Shown one piece after another: positions 27,482 to 41,507 of a stretch of DNA of 64,000 bases. The translations under genes and the position numbers were made by a program. The DNA is from a sulfur-oxidizing endosymbiont of Gigantopelta aegis (GTDB lineage: Bacteria; Pseudomonadota; Gammaproteobacteria; GRL18): contig NZ_JAEHGE010000001.1 in assembly GCF_016097415.1 (NCBI RefSeq), positions 521,001 through 585,000 of the forward strand. The letters run 5' to 3'. The notes under the pieces are model-generated. The model ran no database searches and was not told where the DNA came from. It was given only the letters and a program-made list of their open reading frames with translations. Each line of letters begins with the position of its first letter. The stretch's first letter is position 1.

Positions 27482-28672
27482 ATGAATAAAAAAATTGCTA
27501 CAAAAATCTTAGCAGAGAATCCCTTCCATGATCCCTCGCTAAAAAAACGTCATGCCAGTGCAACACGCTTCAAATGGTTTACCATTGCCTGCGTAGCATT
27601 TGCACTCAGTTTTCTGGTATTTTTTCTGGGTGATATGATCATCAAGGGACTACCGGCATTTCAACAAACCTATATGCAAATTGATGTGACTTACAATGAA
27701 AAATCACTGTTATCAACTCGTAAGGCCATCGATAAAAAATACCGTCGTATTGTCAGTCGTGCCTGGCTGAGAAACATTCCTCGCTCAGTTGAAGAAAATC
27801 CAGAGCTCATGAACACCACACAAAATACTTGGGTTTTGGTCAATCATCAGGTGGATCAATATCTCAAGGGACACCATTACAAAATTAAAGACAAAATCTT
27901 AAAAACTGTCGACGAAATGCACGCACAGGGGAAACTTCGACTACAGTTCAATGTCATCTTTTTCACCCATGGCGACTCTAAGATCCCAGAAAATTCTGGC
28001 CTCAAATCAGCTATATTTGGAAGCATACTCACTCTCTTAGTCACCATGGCCGTGGCCTTTCCTCTAGGCGTCATGACCGCAGTCTATCTGGAAGAATTTG
28101 CCGAAGATAATCGCTGGACACAAATGATTGAAATTAATATCAATAATCTTGCGGCGATTCCTTCTATTTTATTTGGTTTACTGGGCTTGGCCGTGTTCAT
28201 TAACCTCTTTGGCCTGCCTCGTAGTACACCGATTGTCGGCGGTTTAACCTTAGCCCTCATGACATTGCCCATTATTATTGTTAGTTCCAGAGCGGCATTA
28301 AGAAGTGTCCCTGATAGTATTCGCCAAGCAGGTTATGGTCTGGGGCTGACCAAAATACAAGTGGTTCAGGATCATGTGCTACCTTTAGCATTCCCCGGCA
28401 TTATGACCGGCTCGATTATTGGTTTGGCACAGGCAATGGGTGAAACAGCCCCCCTAATTATTATTGGCATGATTGCCTTTATTCCCGATAGCCCCAGTTC
28501 AATTTTAGAAGCTGCCACGGTCATGCCCGCACAAATCTTCACCTGGGCAGGCATGCCTGAACGTGCCTATATTGAACGTACGGCTGCAGGCATTATGGTG
28601 CTGCTAACGGTATTGATCACACTCAATACTATGGCAATTTATTTACGCAAAAAATTTGAAGTAAAATGGTAA
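27482..28672 (+). CDS. pstA: Phosphate ABC transporter permease PstA
   Basis: 396 aa, longer than E. coli PstA (296 aa) because of an extra periplasmic domain of about 110 residues between helices 1 and 2 (about residues 60-170, including RRIVSRAWLRNIPRSVEENP). Such inserts are known in many proteobacterial PstA proteins. The core permease follows: GSILTLLVTMAVAFPLGVMT, SRAALRSVPDSIRQAGYGLG, GSIIGLAQAMGETAPLIII. Forms the membrane pore with PstC. Confidence 0.93.
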   Translation: MNKKIATKILAENPFHDPSLKKRHASATRFKWFTIACVAFALSFLVFFLGDMIIKGLPAFQQTYMQIDVTYNEKSLLSTRKAIDKKYRRIVSRAWLRNIPRSVEENPELMNTTQNTWVLVNHQVDQYLKGHHYKIKDKILKTVDEMHAQGKLRLQFNVIFFTHGDSKIPENSGLKSAIFGSILTLLVTMAVAFPLGVMTAVYLEEFAEDNRWTQMIEININNLAAIPSILFGLLGLAVFINLFGLPRSTPIVGGLTLALMTLPIIIVSSRAALRSVPDSIRQAGYGLGLTKIQVVQDHVLPLAFPGIMTGSIIGLAQAMGETAPLIIIGMIAFIPDSPSSILEAATVMPAQIFTWAGMPERAYIERTAAGIMVLLTVLITLNTMAIYLRKKFEVKW

Positions 28673-28708
28673 CAATATGGTAACTCACACAGCAGGTAGG
28701 GCAGAAAT

Positions 28709-29497
28709 ATGAGCAATGAACATTCTGCACCAGAAACACCGGACATAAAAATTAAAGTACGTGATTTGAATTTATATTATGGTGACAATCATGCATTGCA
28801 TCATATTGATATGGATCTTTATAAAAATAAAATCACTGCCTTAATTGGCCCATCCGGTTGTGGCAAATCAACTTTTTTACGTTGCCTGAATCGCATGAAC
28901 GAATTGATCAGCTCCGTTCGAGTCGAAGGCAAGGTCATTATTGATGGTAAAAACATCTATGATAAGGATGTTGATGAAGTCTCGGTACGCAAACGTGTCG
29001 GCATGGTTTTTCAACAGCCCAATCCATTCCCAAAATCCATTTATGACAATGTTGCTTATGCACCCATTAAGCATGGCTTCGTAAAAAAAGGCAAAGGCTG
29101 TCATGAGTTAGTTGAGAAATCATTAGTTCAAGCAGGCTTATGGAATGAAGTCAAAGATAAACTGAACACACCTGGCACATCACTCTCAGGTGGTCAGCAA
29201 CAACGACTCTGTATAGCTAGAACCATCGCAGTGCAACCGGATGTTATTTTGATGGATGAGCCAACCTCCGCATTAGATCCTATTTCAACAGAAAAGATCG
29301 AAGCACTGATGCTAGAACTCAAAGAAAAATATGCCATTGTTATTGTGACTCACAATATGCAACAAGCAGGACGTGTTGCCGATTATACGGCATTTTTTCA
29401 CTTAGGCGATTTAATAGAATATTCTGACACAGAAACTATTTTTATTAATCCAGGCAAAAAGAAAACCGAAGATTATATTACAGGCAGGTATGGATAA
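28709..29497 (+). CDS. pstB: Phosphate ABC transporter ATPase PstB
   Basis: 262 aa. Walker [10 protein letters not shown] near residue 48, Q-loop [20 protein letters not shown] (PstB-specific), signature [15 protein letters not shown], Walker [15 protein letters not shown]-loop IVTHNMQQA. It couples ATP hydrolysis to phosphate import with PstC and PstA. Its stop overlaps the next start by one base (TAATG). Confidence 0.97.
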   Translation: MSNEHSAPETPDIKIKVRDLNLYYGDNHALHHIDMDLYKNKITALIGPSGCGKSTFLRCLNRMNELISSVRVEGKVIIDGKNIYDKDVDEVSVRKRVGMVFQQPNPFPKSIYDNVAYAPIKHGFVKKGKGCHELVEKSLVQAGLWNEVKDKLNTPGTSLSGGQQQRLCIARTIAVQPDVILMDEPTSALDPISTEKIEALMLELKEKYAIVIVTHNMQQAGRVADYTAFFHLGDLIEYSDTETIFINPGKKKTEDYITGRYG

Positions 29498-30168
29498 TGC
29501 TACCCACAGAAAAAGAAAAACTACAAATCATCCTTGATGAAGTCCTAAAATTAGGACAATCAACACTGGATATCAATAAGCTTATTTTGGAAAAATTGGA
29601 ACACTGTCAGCCCTGTCTGCTCACAGAAATTAATAAAATTTCCAAAAAAGAGCGTTACAAAAAAATTGATTTGATCGACAATCTGATTATTAAAGTATTT
29701 GCCTTATACACTCCAGAAGCACGTGACCTGAGAGAGTTGATTGCATTCTTAAAAATTACCAATGAGTTTGATCGCATTGCCAATAGTAGCAATTCATTTA
29801 TTCATGATTTTCCCATCGCCCTAAGCGATGAACTTGACCGGGATCTTATTCTGGAATATGCCATCCCGCTACAAAAATCATCAGTGATCGCATTGGAATA
29901 TGCACTGAAACTGTTAGCCCTTGATGATCTTGAATTGGTCGATGATTATTATTCAACCGTGTCACTTGAAGAAAGTAAAAATGATGATCTCTATAAGATC
30001 ATTGAAAAAACCTTACTCAAAAAAATCAATAGTGACATGCATCTGACTAAGGACTATCAAGATGTGATGGCAGCTCTACGTCGTTTGGAAAAGGTCGCTG
30101 ATCGCGCCCTGAGCATTGCCAATTTAATGCATTATGCCAAACTTGGTGGCGTTATCAGAAAAACTTAA
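29497..30168 (+). CDS. PhoU-family protein (first of two)
   Basis: 223 aa, all-helical, with two PhoU-type three-helix repeats. The repeat motif is visible as TPEARDLRELIAFLKITNEFDRIANSSNS and near the end as ALRRLEKVADRALSIANLM. PhoU proteins bind metal and restrain PhoR/Pst signalling. It is translationally coupled to pstB and followed by a second, canonical phoU that is split by IS3, so it may be the only functional PhoU here. More divergent from E. coli PhoU than the second gene. Confidence 0.8.
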   Translation: MLPTEKEKLQIILDEVLKLGQSTLDINKLILEKLEHCQPCLLTEINKISKKERYKKIDLIDNLIIKVFALYTPEARDLRELIAFLKITNEFDRIANSSNSFIHDFPIALSDELDRDLILEYAIPLQKSSVIALEYALKLLALDDLELVDDYYSTVSLEESKNDDLYKIIEKTLLKKINSDMHLTKDYQDVMAALRRLEKVADRALSIANLMHYAKLGGVIRKT

Positions 30169-30438
30169 TAATAGTATACCATTAGATACAATATAAGATT
30201 AAAAACATAACTCGACCCCAAAACAACAAAAGATAAGACCGTTTAAAAAAGGATATCAAACATGCTAGCACAGTTTTTAGCGAAAGAAGAAAGCATCATT
30301 CGCAAAAATATTTTAAAAATGGGTCATAAAACCAACATTGCCATTGAAAAATCAATTCAATGTTATAAAACACTCAGCCTCACACTCGCTGAAGAAGTCA
30401 TAAAAAACGATGCCGTCATCAATGAATTACAAGCTCAG

Positions 30439-31948
<1,510 letters not shown>

Positions 31949-32449
31949 ACAGGTAGAAGCCGACTGCATTCAAGTCATTGCCCGACAACAACCTGTCGCC
32001 CACGATCTGCGCGAACTATTATCCGACATGAATATCGCCAAAGAACTTGAGCGTATTGCCGATTATGCAGTGGCCATGCCAAAATTGTTCGCAAGTTGCC
32101 ACAAAAGAACAAATTATGGAACCGGATATCATTGAAATGGCAAAAAATGCATTGCCATGCTCAATGAAGTATTGATTGATTATGCTGAGCAGGATGCCCA
32201 AAAGGCCAATAATGTTGCTCTATTAGATGACGAAATAGATGAACTAGAACACCGCCTCAATGATAAAATGTTTAAGCGTATGCAAAGCAACCCCGAAGAT
32301 GCGATCACCTATACCTATCAATTGTGGATCATTCATCAATTAGAACGCATGGGTGATCGGGTCACTAATATTGCTGAATGCGTGATCTTTTAGCCACCGG
32401 CAAAGTGGTAAATTTTGATTAAATGACAGTCGATTAAATGACTATAGTA

Positions 32450-32679
32450 TTAGCACACAAGCCCTAGGACTTCTTTAGTCTGTACCATCTTTTCAGGTGG
32501 GTGCTTTGCTTCACGGCAATACTTATACTGCATACCATCACTGGCAATATAAGGCCAAAAGTATTCGCTTCTAAGCAGGTTAATCGAGCCAGAATCCAAT
32601 CGACTCGATCATTCGAAAACTCAACCATTTCACTACATTGTTCTAAACGGTATAAATTAGCTTTTTTGATATCACTCAC
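32450..32679 (-). pseudogene. Small protein of unknown function with one base lost
   Basis: A GTG start at 32677-32679 follows AGAGAG. It reads MSDIKKANLYRLEQCSEMVE then FSNDRVDWILARLTCLEANTF. At about 32565 one T is missing; restoring it continues as WPYIASDGMQYKYCREAKHP and ends at a stop at 32450-32452, about 76 aa in all. I cannot name the family, but the restored tail is compositionally more protein-like than the current frame. Paired direct repeats (32776-32812) lie about 100 bp upstream in the same orientation. Confidence 0.45.
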
Positions 32680-32775
32680 AATCTCTCTTCATCTAACAAT
32701 ACTATATCCCTCACGGGGTTCATAGAACCACAGGTTAAATTCAAAGCCATTATGCTTCTTAACAATTATTATTTC

Positions 32776-32812
32776 TTGTCATTTTGTGCAAACTTATTGA
32801 CTCAATGTGCAA
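32776..32812 (-). promoter_or_regulatory. Two direct 16-bp repeats with a 21-bp period (site B)
   Basis: On the minus strand: TTGCACATTGAGTCAA (32797-32812) then TTGCACAAAATGACAA (32776-32791), the same unit and spacing as site A at 23728. It lies upstream of the small gene at 32450-32679 and beside a tRNA-Leu fragment. Confidence 0.5.
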
Positions 32813-32824
32813 ATTTTCAAGAAA

Positions 32825-32887
32825 GAGAGTTTTAACCTTTACGACACGAAGAGCATTAGCACCTGAAGTAAGTTTGTACCTATTTCA
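32825..32887 (-). pseudogene. Decayed tRNA-Leu fragment
   Basis: The segment aligns with positions 43867-43932 of the intact tRNA-Leu(CAG) gene in the same orientation. The anticodon arm and variable arm are clearest: GAAGAGCATTAGCACCTGAA here against GAAGAGCACTAGCACCTGAA. Both halves of the acceptor stem are missing, and the T-arm region has several changes, so no functional tRNA can form. Confidence 0.65.
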
Positions 32888-33056
32888 TATAGCAACAATT
32901 GATAGTATTGAACACCACTAAAGGCCATGCTAGTATTGACCTAAAGCTATTTGTATAACCTGTAATGTATGCAGCTGACGGAGAGCAACTGTTATTTCAA
33001 GTGTCACGGTATATAGCGTGAAATTATTACTGGATCAAATAAATTAGGGCAGTAAA

Positions 33057-33233
33057 ATGAATACAATAAAAAAAAGATTGGCAGGCACTACCTGAACAAG
33101 CACAGCAGGGAGTTTATGATTTTTTCTGCATATAAAACAACGCTATAATTCTAAGTCTGATCAATCTGAAACAATAGCTTACAGAGATAAAAGTAGACTT
33201 CCATTGCCAGAAGTGAGACTATTATATATATAA
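33057..33233 (+). pseudogene. Small antitoxin-like gene (DUF2281-like), two bases lost
   Basis: From ATG 33057 the frame is broken at an A8 run and again at a T6 run. Adding one base in each gives MNTIKKKDWQALPEQAQQGV, DFFLHIKQRYNSK, and an end PLPEVRLLYI at TAA 33231-33233, about 59 aa. The LPEEAQQ-V-DF core resembles short DUF2281-type antitoxins. No toxin gene follows. Confidence 0.35.
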
Positions 33234-33634
33234 TTTAACAAACACATAATGGTCTCAAACAATGAAGCCATCTTATCCCAATCTGATCCGCAAGCTGCTC
33301 CAGTCGAAAAAAGTCATGTCGCTGAAGCAAATTCGTCATGAAATTCCAGACAGGCCACGAAGCAGTCTGTTTCGTGATTTAAAAAGTAGAATTACTGACC
33401 AGCTACTCACATGCCGGTCAGCATCATGCACTTAAATCAATGGTGAGGTTTAATCCCAATGGTTTGTGGTTTTATGAGAAAATATCTTTTTCAAAATATG
33501 GCACGCTTAAAATACACTGATTCAAATAACTTCAAATTCTCCGACAGGGATGACCCATAAAGAATTAAAAACATTATTACACATTCAGGTACAAAATCCT
33601 CTCACTCATTTGATTAAGACTCATTTGTTGCAAC

Positions 33635-35108
<1,474 letters not shown>

Positions 35109-37302
35109 CAACGTCGATCATAGCGGATCAAGTTTTGTCTATCTGGTCATGATGACTCTGGCACAAGCACAATGGCAAAGATTGAACTCATGACAGCATT
35201 GAGTGTGACGTTGCCTCTGAAACCATTATTATCAGTATTTTTGAAATTATTCAAGGGCATGAGCACATCATTGATGAGGAGAATTGAGTTCAATTTAAAA
35301 CAACGGGGTATCAATGTACAACAAAGTCAACTGGCTTATTGTTAACTTACTATGACATAAAAAACGGATCATGAAATTGTCAAATTGATCCGCTCCAGAA
35401 TTGATCAATTATCAGACAGTCTAAGGACTTATTATCTCTTTCCTCATAGACCCACATTGTATTTTTATCCTGAAGCCGGTCAATGTGATTGTTGTGCAAA
35501 CAAATTGCTTATTTATAAAACCAGCCAAAAATAGTCACCACTCTTAATGTGAGTGAGTTTGAGCCATCGAAACTCAAAAAATGTCCATTTTGCCAGACAA
35601 TTGTTCGTTCAGAAGAGTTGCGTGCATTAACACCTCATGGAGGTCAGTTTGATTTGATGTGATTGAGTTTATCGGTACGGCATTATTTATACATTGTCGC
35701 AATGAATCACAAATTCAGTCTGAGTTAGCACTCAAAACGTGATAATTTCTGAGAATGAAATCCGTTTTTGGGTAAGCGATTTATTGTTTATCTCACGTTA
35801 GCACATCAAGCCAGTCATGTTGAATTAAAAGTTATCTGGATTTAAAGGGTGGCTATATTTTACATGGATGGCACCTGTGAAGGCGATAGCCCTCATTTGT
35901 TCAGCAATTCTCGCTGAGATGAACAATTGAGTTGTAGTGGTGCTTACAAGCAGAAATAAAAAACTTTTCGCAGTAACTTTAGCAAAATTAAAAATCAAAT
36001 AAAAGCTTGCATTTTGAGAAACAAAGATCAAACTCTTGTTTTCAATTGGTTGAATGACTTCATGTTAAAAAATATTTCCCTTTTATATGCTTGGTACTGT
36101 GAATTTTGGCCTCTTTAAGTCAGCAAAAAAACATTTAAGTTTTTCTGCCCTGAAACAGGCCATCTCACTGCACTTTCATGCAATCAAAGATAGCCGAGTA
36201 CAAGGAAAGTGTGATTACAGTCAACATGATGTGCTTATGAGTGCTTTGCCTGCATGTATTTTCAAGATCCCTCTTTAAGTGAATTTCAGAAACAGATGGA
36301 AGAGGAACAGAATCAAAATAATTTACGCACTCTTTTAATGTTGAAAAATTCCTAAAAATAGTCAACTAAGAGACATTTTGGATCTCATACCCTCTAAAAC
36401 ATTTGCACCTGCATTTAAAGATTTATTTGAACGACTCAGACGACATAAGCATCTTGAAGAGTATGCCATATTACCCAACACATTGCTTTGTGTTATTGAT
36501 GGCACGCAATATTATTCCTCTAAGCAAATCCATTGTGACTGTTGTCTTCATAAAGAACATAGAACGGGTGAAATAACCTACAGTCATGTTGTTTTACAAG
36601 GTGCCATTATGCACCCCGATAAAAACAAGTGCTCCCTGTCATGCCTGAAGCAATACAAAATACGGATGGTACAAAAAACAGGATTGTGAAAGTAATGCAG
36701 CCAAACGTTTTATAGCCAATCTAAAAAAGCACATCCAAGACAAGGATTTATGATTTGTGGTGATGGTTTGATGTCACATCAACCTATGATAGAAGATATA
36801 ATTGAAGAAATGATGCATTATTTATTGGTTGCCAAACCTGGTGATCACACATATTTATTTGAATGGCTTGAAGCATTTTCTGAACTCCCATCAATGGACT
36901 GGATTGACGAAAAAGGGCACCAACATCATTATCGATGGAAAAATAATGTCCCTTTACATGGCGAAAAAATGCCATTGAAGTTAACTTTTGAATATACCCT
37001 CACCAATACCGCAGGGAAAATTATCTACCGAAATAGCTGGGTCACCGACATAAAGATCAGTGAACATAATATTCAAACAATGACCCAGGCGGGTCGATGT
37101 CGTTGGAAAATAGAAAACGAATGTTTCAACACATTAAAGAACCAAGGCTATCACATTGAGCATAATTATGGTCATGGGAAGAAGCACCTGAGCTTTAATA
37201 TGTATCTGTTAACCTTGCTGGCTTTTTATTTCCATCAAATTTTTGAATTAACCGATGGGGCTTATCAAGCTTGTCGTAAAAAGTTTGGCTCTAAAAAATT
37301 AA

Positions 37303-38343
37303 CTTGATTACCCACAAAGCTCCGCCATATTTCGATAATTATACTATAATTATACTATAATTAAAGTATAGATTATGTGTGGAGTAGAATGATGTCAAAA
37401 ATAAAATTCAGTTTCAAGAAGGTTATAGTTTATTTGAGCTTTTTAATGATTATGGCACTGACAAACAGTGCCGACAAGCCTTATTTAAATGGAAATTTCC
37501 TGATGGATTTGTTTGCCCAGAGTGTGGCAATAAGACTTATTGCACTCTAGAACATCGCCATCTTTATCAGTGCCACCATTGTCATCATCAGACATCAGCA
37601 ACCTGTGGGACAATATTTGATAGTACCAAACTGCCTTTATCTAAGTGGTTTTTAGCGATTCATCTTATGACTCAATTGAAGACAGCGGTTTCAGCATTAG
37701 AATTAAAGAGACAGCTTAAGGTAAGCTACAATACAGCCTGGAGTATGAAACAAAAGATCATGCAGGTTATGAAAGAACGTGATGACAGTAAACCTTTATC
37801 AGGCATCATTCAAATTGATGATGCCTACTGGGGTGGTGAGCACAGAGGCGGCTCCAGAGGTCGTGGTTCAGAAAATAAAACACCGTTCGTTGCAGCCGTT
37901 TCTACTAATGAAGATGGACACCCGATTGCAATGAATTTAAATGTGCTTAAAGGGTTTAAATCCAGTGAAATAAAACGATGGGCACAAACTCATTTAACAC
38001 CTGGAAGTACTGTTTACTCAGATGGGTTAAATTGTTTTCCTGCGGTTAAAGAAGCTGACTGTAAGCATGTTCCAATCGTCACGGGTGGTGGTGCGGCAAG
38101 TGTTGATAAAATTGAGTTTATCTGGGTTAACACTATGATAGGTAATATTAAAAACTCTATGAAGGGAAGCTATCATTCCATTAACTCAAAACATTTACCT
38201 CGGTATCTTGCTGAATTTTGTTATCGGTTTAATAGACGCTTTAACTTAAAAGACATGATGCCAAGGTTTTTATGCGTGGCGATGAAAACGCCACCTATGA
38301 ATGGAAAGCTCCTAAAAATGGCGGAGCTTTATGGGTAATCAAG
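37303..38343 (+). mobile_element. IS1595-family insertion sequence, copy 2 (1041 bp, ends intact)
   Basis: Terminal repeats of at least 23 bp with one mismatch (37303-37330 against 38317-38343), both containing GATTACCCA and GCTCCGCCAT. It is flanked by AAAATTAA at 37295-37302 and 38344-38351, the same octamer as copy 1. It is inserted in the transposase of the nested element. Confidence 0.9.
37392..38338 (+). pseudogene. IS1595-family transposase, copy 2, one base short near the start
   Basis: Near identical to the copy at 14685, but the A run after ATGATGTCA has five A instead of six, so the normal N-terminus is out of frame. The open frame with the DDE core is intact from before 37667 to 38338. 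It ends normally with RFLCVAMKTPPMNGKLLKMA, the tail copy 1 has lost. One base would restore a full-length transposase. Confidence 0.82.
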
Positions 38344-39873
38344 AAAATTAATGTGGGAAAAGTTCAGAGGGGTTATTACCTTTTTTGTGATGGACTCCTG
38401 GGAACATTTAATGGATTTTTTATTGTACAGAGACGATTATGAGGAGATGAGACCTGTAAAAATAAGAAAATAAACCTATTTTAGGGAAAATGCGTCGATT
38501 AAACGCAGCATCTCCCGTGCCTGCTATTTAGAAAGAAAGAACAAAAAAAATTTTAAAAAGCATCAGGCAAACAAAAAATGCTGTTTTCAGCTTAATTCAT
38601 AAGAATAAGTTACTTCACCGAGTTTTGCTGTCATTTGTTCAGCTGTATTGATGGTTTGAGCAATATTGTGCTGGGTAACCGGAAGATGCCAACCGAAGAC
38701 AGTCAATACATTATTCCACTGCTGCAGCATCTCAAGTCCGATTATGGCTCACCCATTGCCTGTGTTCATGATATGGGCAATGCTATTTTGAAATCGGTTA
38801 AACAGGTGTTTCCTGGTGTTGCTGACTTTATTTGTCATTTCCATTTTTTACGGGATTTGGGTAAAGACTTATTTGATTTTGAATATCGAACGATCCGCCG
38901 TTATACTCGCGCCTATAATATTCAGGCAAAGCTAAAAAAATGTTCAAAACAACTTAAACAGCTCATTGATAATGATCTGACTCTATCTGATAGTCTCAAT
39001 GGGTATTTAAGTCATCAGACCATTCAATGCATTAACGATGATTTTGATCCCAGACTAACTGCTTATATTTTCATCTCATGGGTTTTAGAATATAACAGCG
39101 TAAGCAATGGGCTGGGGTTTCCATTTGATCGACCTCATCTGGAATTTTATCTGCGCTTAAAGGAAGCATATCCCTTATTAAAACAACTCAAACAAAAAGG
39201 GATTAAGACTATTCCTGTTGATGTAATGAGTCGGACGCTAACGGATCGAGCACTACAGAAACTGGTTCAACGAATTCAGGAAAAAATAATCATCTTTGAT
39301 GAGTTGAGAGAGGCAATGAGAATTGCTTGTCCGGATAAAACTCAGGGACTCAATGATAATGGCGATGATGATATAAAAAACATCGAAAAACGAGTGAGTC
39401 AATTTCGTCATTCATCCAGAATAGTTAAACTGGCATCAAGTGATACCAGTTATCACAAGATGGTTAAACAAATTGACAAATATTGGAGTAAGTTATTTGC
39501 TGATCCTATTGAGATTGAAACACCTTCAGGTAAAATGATGATCCAACCACAAAGAACGAATAATCTGATGGAGCAATCCTTTCGTTTTTTAAAACGTGAC
39601 CGACGCAAAAAAAGTGGCCAGCATTCTTTAACAAAAACATTGAAAGGAATGTTAGCGGATACGCCATTAGTCAGGAATTTATCCAATCTGGATTATCTCA
39701 GGATATTGTTGAAAGGCAAAGAGACGCTTGCAGAGCGATTTGCTGAAACAGATATTCTGCAGGTTCGCAAAGAAGAAAAAGAAAATGAGAGACGTTGGCG
39801 GAAATATCCAAAAAGAATGAGTAAATTATTTAAAATTCCTCATTTGCCACAGAAAATATTGAAAGTTGCTTGA

Positions 39874-40199
39874 AAATGGGACTATTATGGATAAATCCAA
39901 CCGTCAATTGTTTTCATAGTCTTGTATATGTGAATATTCAGTTTGATCAAACATTTTAATACTGGGCATTTCAACATATGCTTTTTCTAGCAGGGTACAG
40001 TGGTGACTTTGAAATGTATTGAAAGTTTTATAAGAAAATGTCAAAAAAACGAAATTATGATTTTTTAGAGGCTAACAACTTTGGGTAATGAATTTTGTCG
40101 TTTTAAAGGAACTACACCCAAATCATTTAAAAAAGTCAAAAAAGTTCTTGACAGGATTTTAGAGGCAAAAAAATAAAATTTCTAAGTCTGGTTAAAATT
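39874..40199. other. Gap after the large transposase with a broken small frame
   Basis: No confident gene. At 40038-40176 a start MSKKRNYDFLEANNFG stops, while the +1 frame continues NEFCRFKGTTPKSFKKVKKV and ends DRILEAKK, as if one base were missing from a 46-codon gene. It may belong to the element remnant that follows. Confidence 0.3.
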
Positions 40200-40929
40200 G
40201 ATCATTAAAGATCTCAAACAGATCAAATAAGTATTCGCAACGAAGTCAGAAAAATAAAAGCTGATTTTGAACTGCTGTGCTCAAAAGGAAAGCTCACCTC
40301 AGAAATTAAATTTTTAATGAATAGCATGTTTATGATCATGGAGCTCATGCTGTCCATCTTTCTGGAGAAACAAACCAGAAAAAACAATAATAATTCCAGT
40401 ATTCCTTCATCCCAAACCGATAAGGATGATTCATCACTAAAGCATAACACTGGAAATAACGAAAGTAATAGTAAAGGCAAAAAAGAAAATGACCGTCCAT
40501 TTAGTGGTTTGTGATGAGTATTGGCAAGAAGTGAATTCATTCGGAGAAATTGAGCAAAAGCATTCACGCCATGCCTGGCTTTCCAGTCGTGAGCTTAAAA
40601 TGCATAATGTTCATGAACGCTGTAACCTGGGTGCTCGATACCGTTGGGGAATTGAGGCTAATTTTTTAGTCGAAAAACATCAGGGCTATCATTATGAGCA
40701 TTGCTTCAGCCTGAATTTGAATGCCTTGAAGGGATATCATTTACTCATGCGCTTAGCTCATCTGTTTAATGTCCTGGCTTTGTTTACGGTGGCTTTAGTA
40801 AAAATGGTGAAACTGTTGGGAAAGCAAGGCCTGTTGCAATTGGTTCGTGCCACTTTATCAGCGCCCTGGTTTGCTGAAGGTGATATTAAAGCCCTGATTG
40901 CCCAGCCATTTCGACTTCGACTCATTTAA
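40200..40929 (+). pseudogene. Transposase remnant with internal deletion
   Basis: The first part (to about 40500) reads VRKIKADFELLCSKGKLTSE, MFMIMELMLSIFLEKQTRKN and NNNNSSIPSSQTDKDDSS. This is the Asn/Ser-rich linker seen near the N-terminus of IS66-like and related transposases. It then passes abruptly into 40489-40929, which encodes only a C-terminal segment: VVCDEYWQEVNSFGEIEQKH, then RYRWGIEANFLVEKHQGYHY with a catalytic-Glu-like context. The central catalytic part is missing, so this is a dead, internally deleted copy. Confidence 0.6.
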
Positions 40930-41207
40930 CTTTAACTGGTTTTAATGCACAAATAAAATACACGGAGGTTGTAGGTATTCTCACACGCGGGAGAAAATAA
41001 AGACATGATTTACGTAGATGTTTAGGCTAATAGGCTGGAAGTTTAGTGCTTGTTCTTTAATAAATTGAGGAAAAAGTGTTTAAAAAAATAATTTGACTAG
41101 AAATTTACCGCTTTGAGTATTTCATGCTTCAGCACTGCTAATACACTACTTTGTTGGACGTACATTTATTTGTACTGTAGAATGTACATTAAATGACGGA
41201 GGTATAT

Positions 41208-41507
41208 ATGACTACTCATAGAATATTAGCTGAAGAGTTTGTTTCAGTCTCAGAAATGCGTAAGCATCCAGCAGATTATTTTACAGATCACCCCATTGCT
41301 GTAATGAATAAAAATCAAACTGCTGGTTATATGGTAGGAAAGGAATTGTTCGAGTCTATGGTTGATCTCATCAAGCAATTGCAGCCGCAGGAAACATTTA
41401 CAGCCAAATTCCAACCATCTATCACTCAGCTAAAAGCGGCTACTAAAGGTTCTTCTGAGTTTCTGGCAACCGCAAAAGAAGAGGAATTAGGGGACTTTAT
41501 TGAGTGA
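41208..41507 (+). CDS. Phd/YefM-like antitoxin
   Basis: 99 aa from ATG 41208 (MTTHRILAEEFVSVSEMRKH), which follows a GGAGG ribosome site; an upstream GTG-type start at 41193 would add five residues. The N-terminal part SVSEMRKHPADYF with IAVMNKNQTAGYMVGKELFE is the Phd/YefM DNA-binding fold, and the acidic C-terminus (AKEEELGDFIE) would wrap the toxin. The stop overlaps the start of the toxin gene (GTGA), as in typical toxin-antitoxin operons. Confidence 0.8.
   Translation: MTTHRILAEEFVSVSEMRKHPADYFTDHPIAVMNKNQTAGYMVGKELFESMVDLIKQLQPQETFTAKFQPSITQLKAATKGSSEFLATAKEEELGDFIE

Larger units (their letters stand above)
36087..38475 (+). pseudogene. DDE transposase of the nested element, interrupted and frameshifted
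   Basis: The frame shifts several times between 36087 and 36750 by single-base losses (for example GCTTTTGCC read as GCTTTGCC near 36246; AAGGTG read as AAGTG near 36630). Recognisable pieces: LPNTLLCVIDGTQYYSSKQI (first Asp), MICGDGLMSHQPMIEDIIEE (second Asp), and CRWKIENECFNTLKNQGYHI with the catalytic Glu region, then HNYGHGKKHLSFNMYLLTLL. After GSKK the IS1595 copy interrupts. Beyond it the frame continues as LMWEKFRGVITFFVMDSWEH to a stop near 38474. IS4-like organisation is suggested by the motif order. Confidence 0.7.
35903..38630 (+). mobile_element. Unclassified insertion element carrying a DDE transposase, itself split by IS1595
   Basis: Left end CAGCAATTCTCGCTGAGATG and right end (inverted) CAGCAAAACTCGGTGAAGTA form an imperfect inverted repeat. 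A 9-bp duplication TCATTTGTT flanks it (35894-35902, 38631-38639), and removing it rejoins the large transposase as PHLFSCIDGL. Without the nested IS1595 and its target copy, the element is about 1679 bp. I cannot assign its family with confidence. Confidence 0.8.

Noticed and set aside
36087-36278. Separate 63-aa gene
   Set aside because: It is a frame fragment of the nested transposase; restoring single bases fuses it to the downstream pieces.
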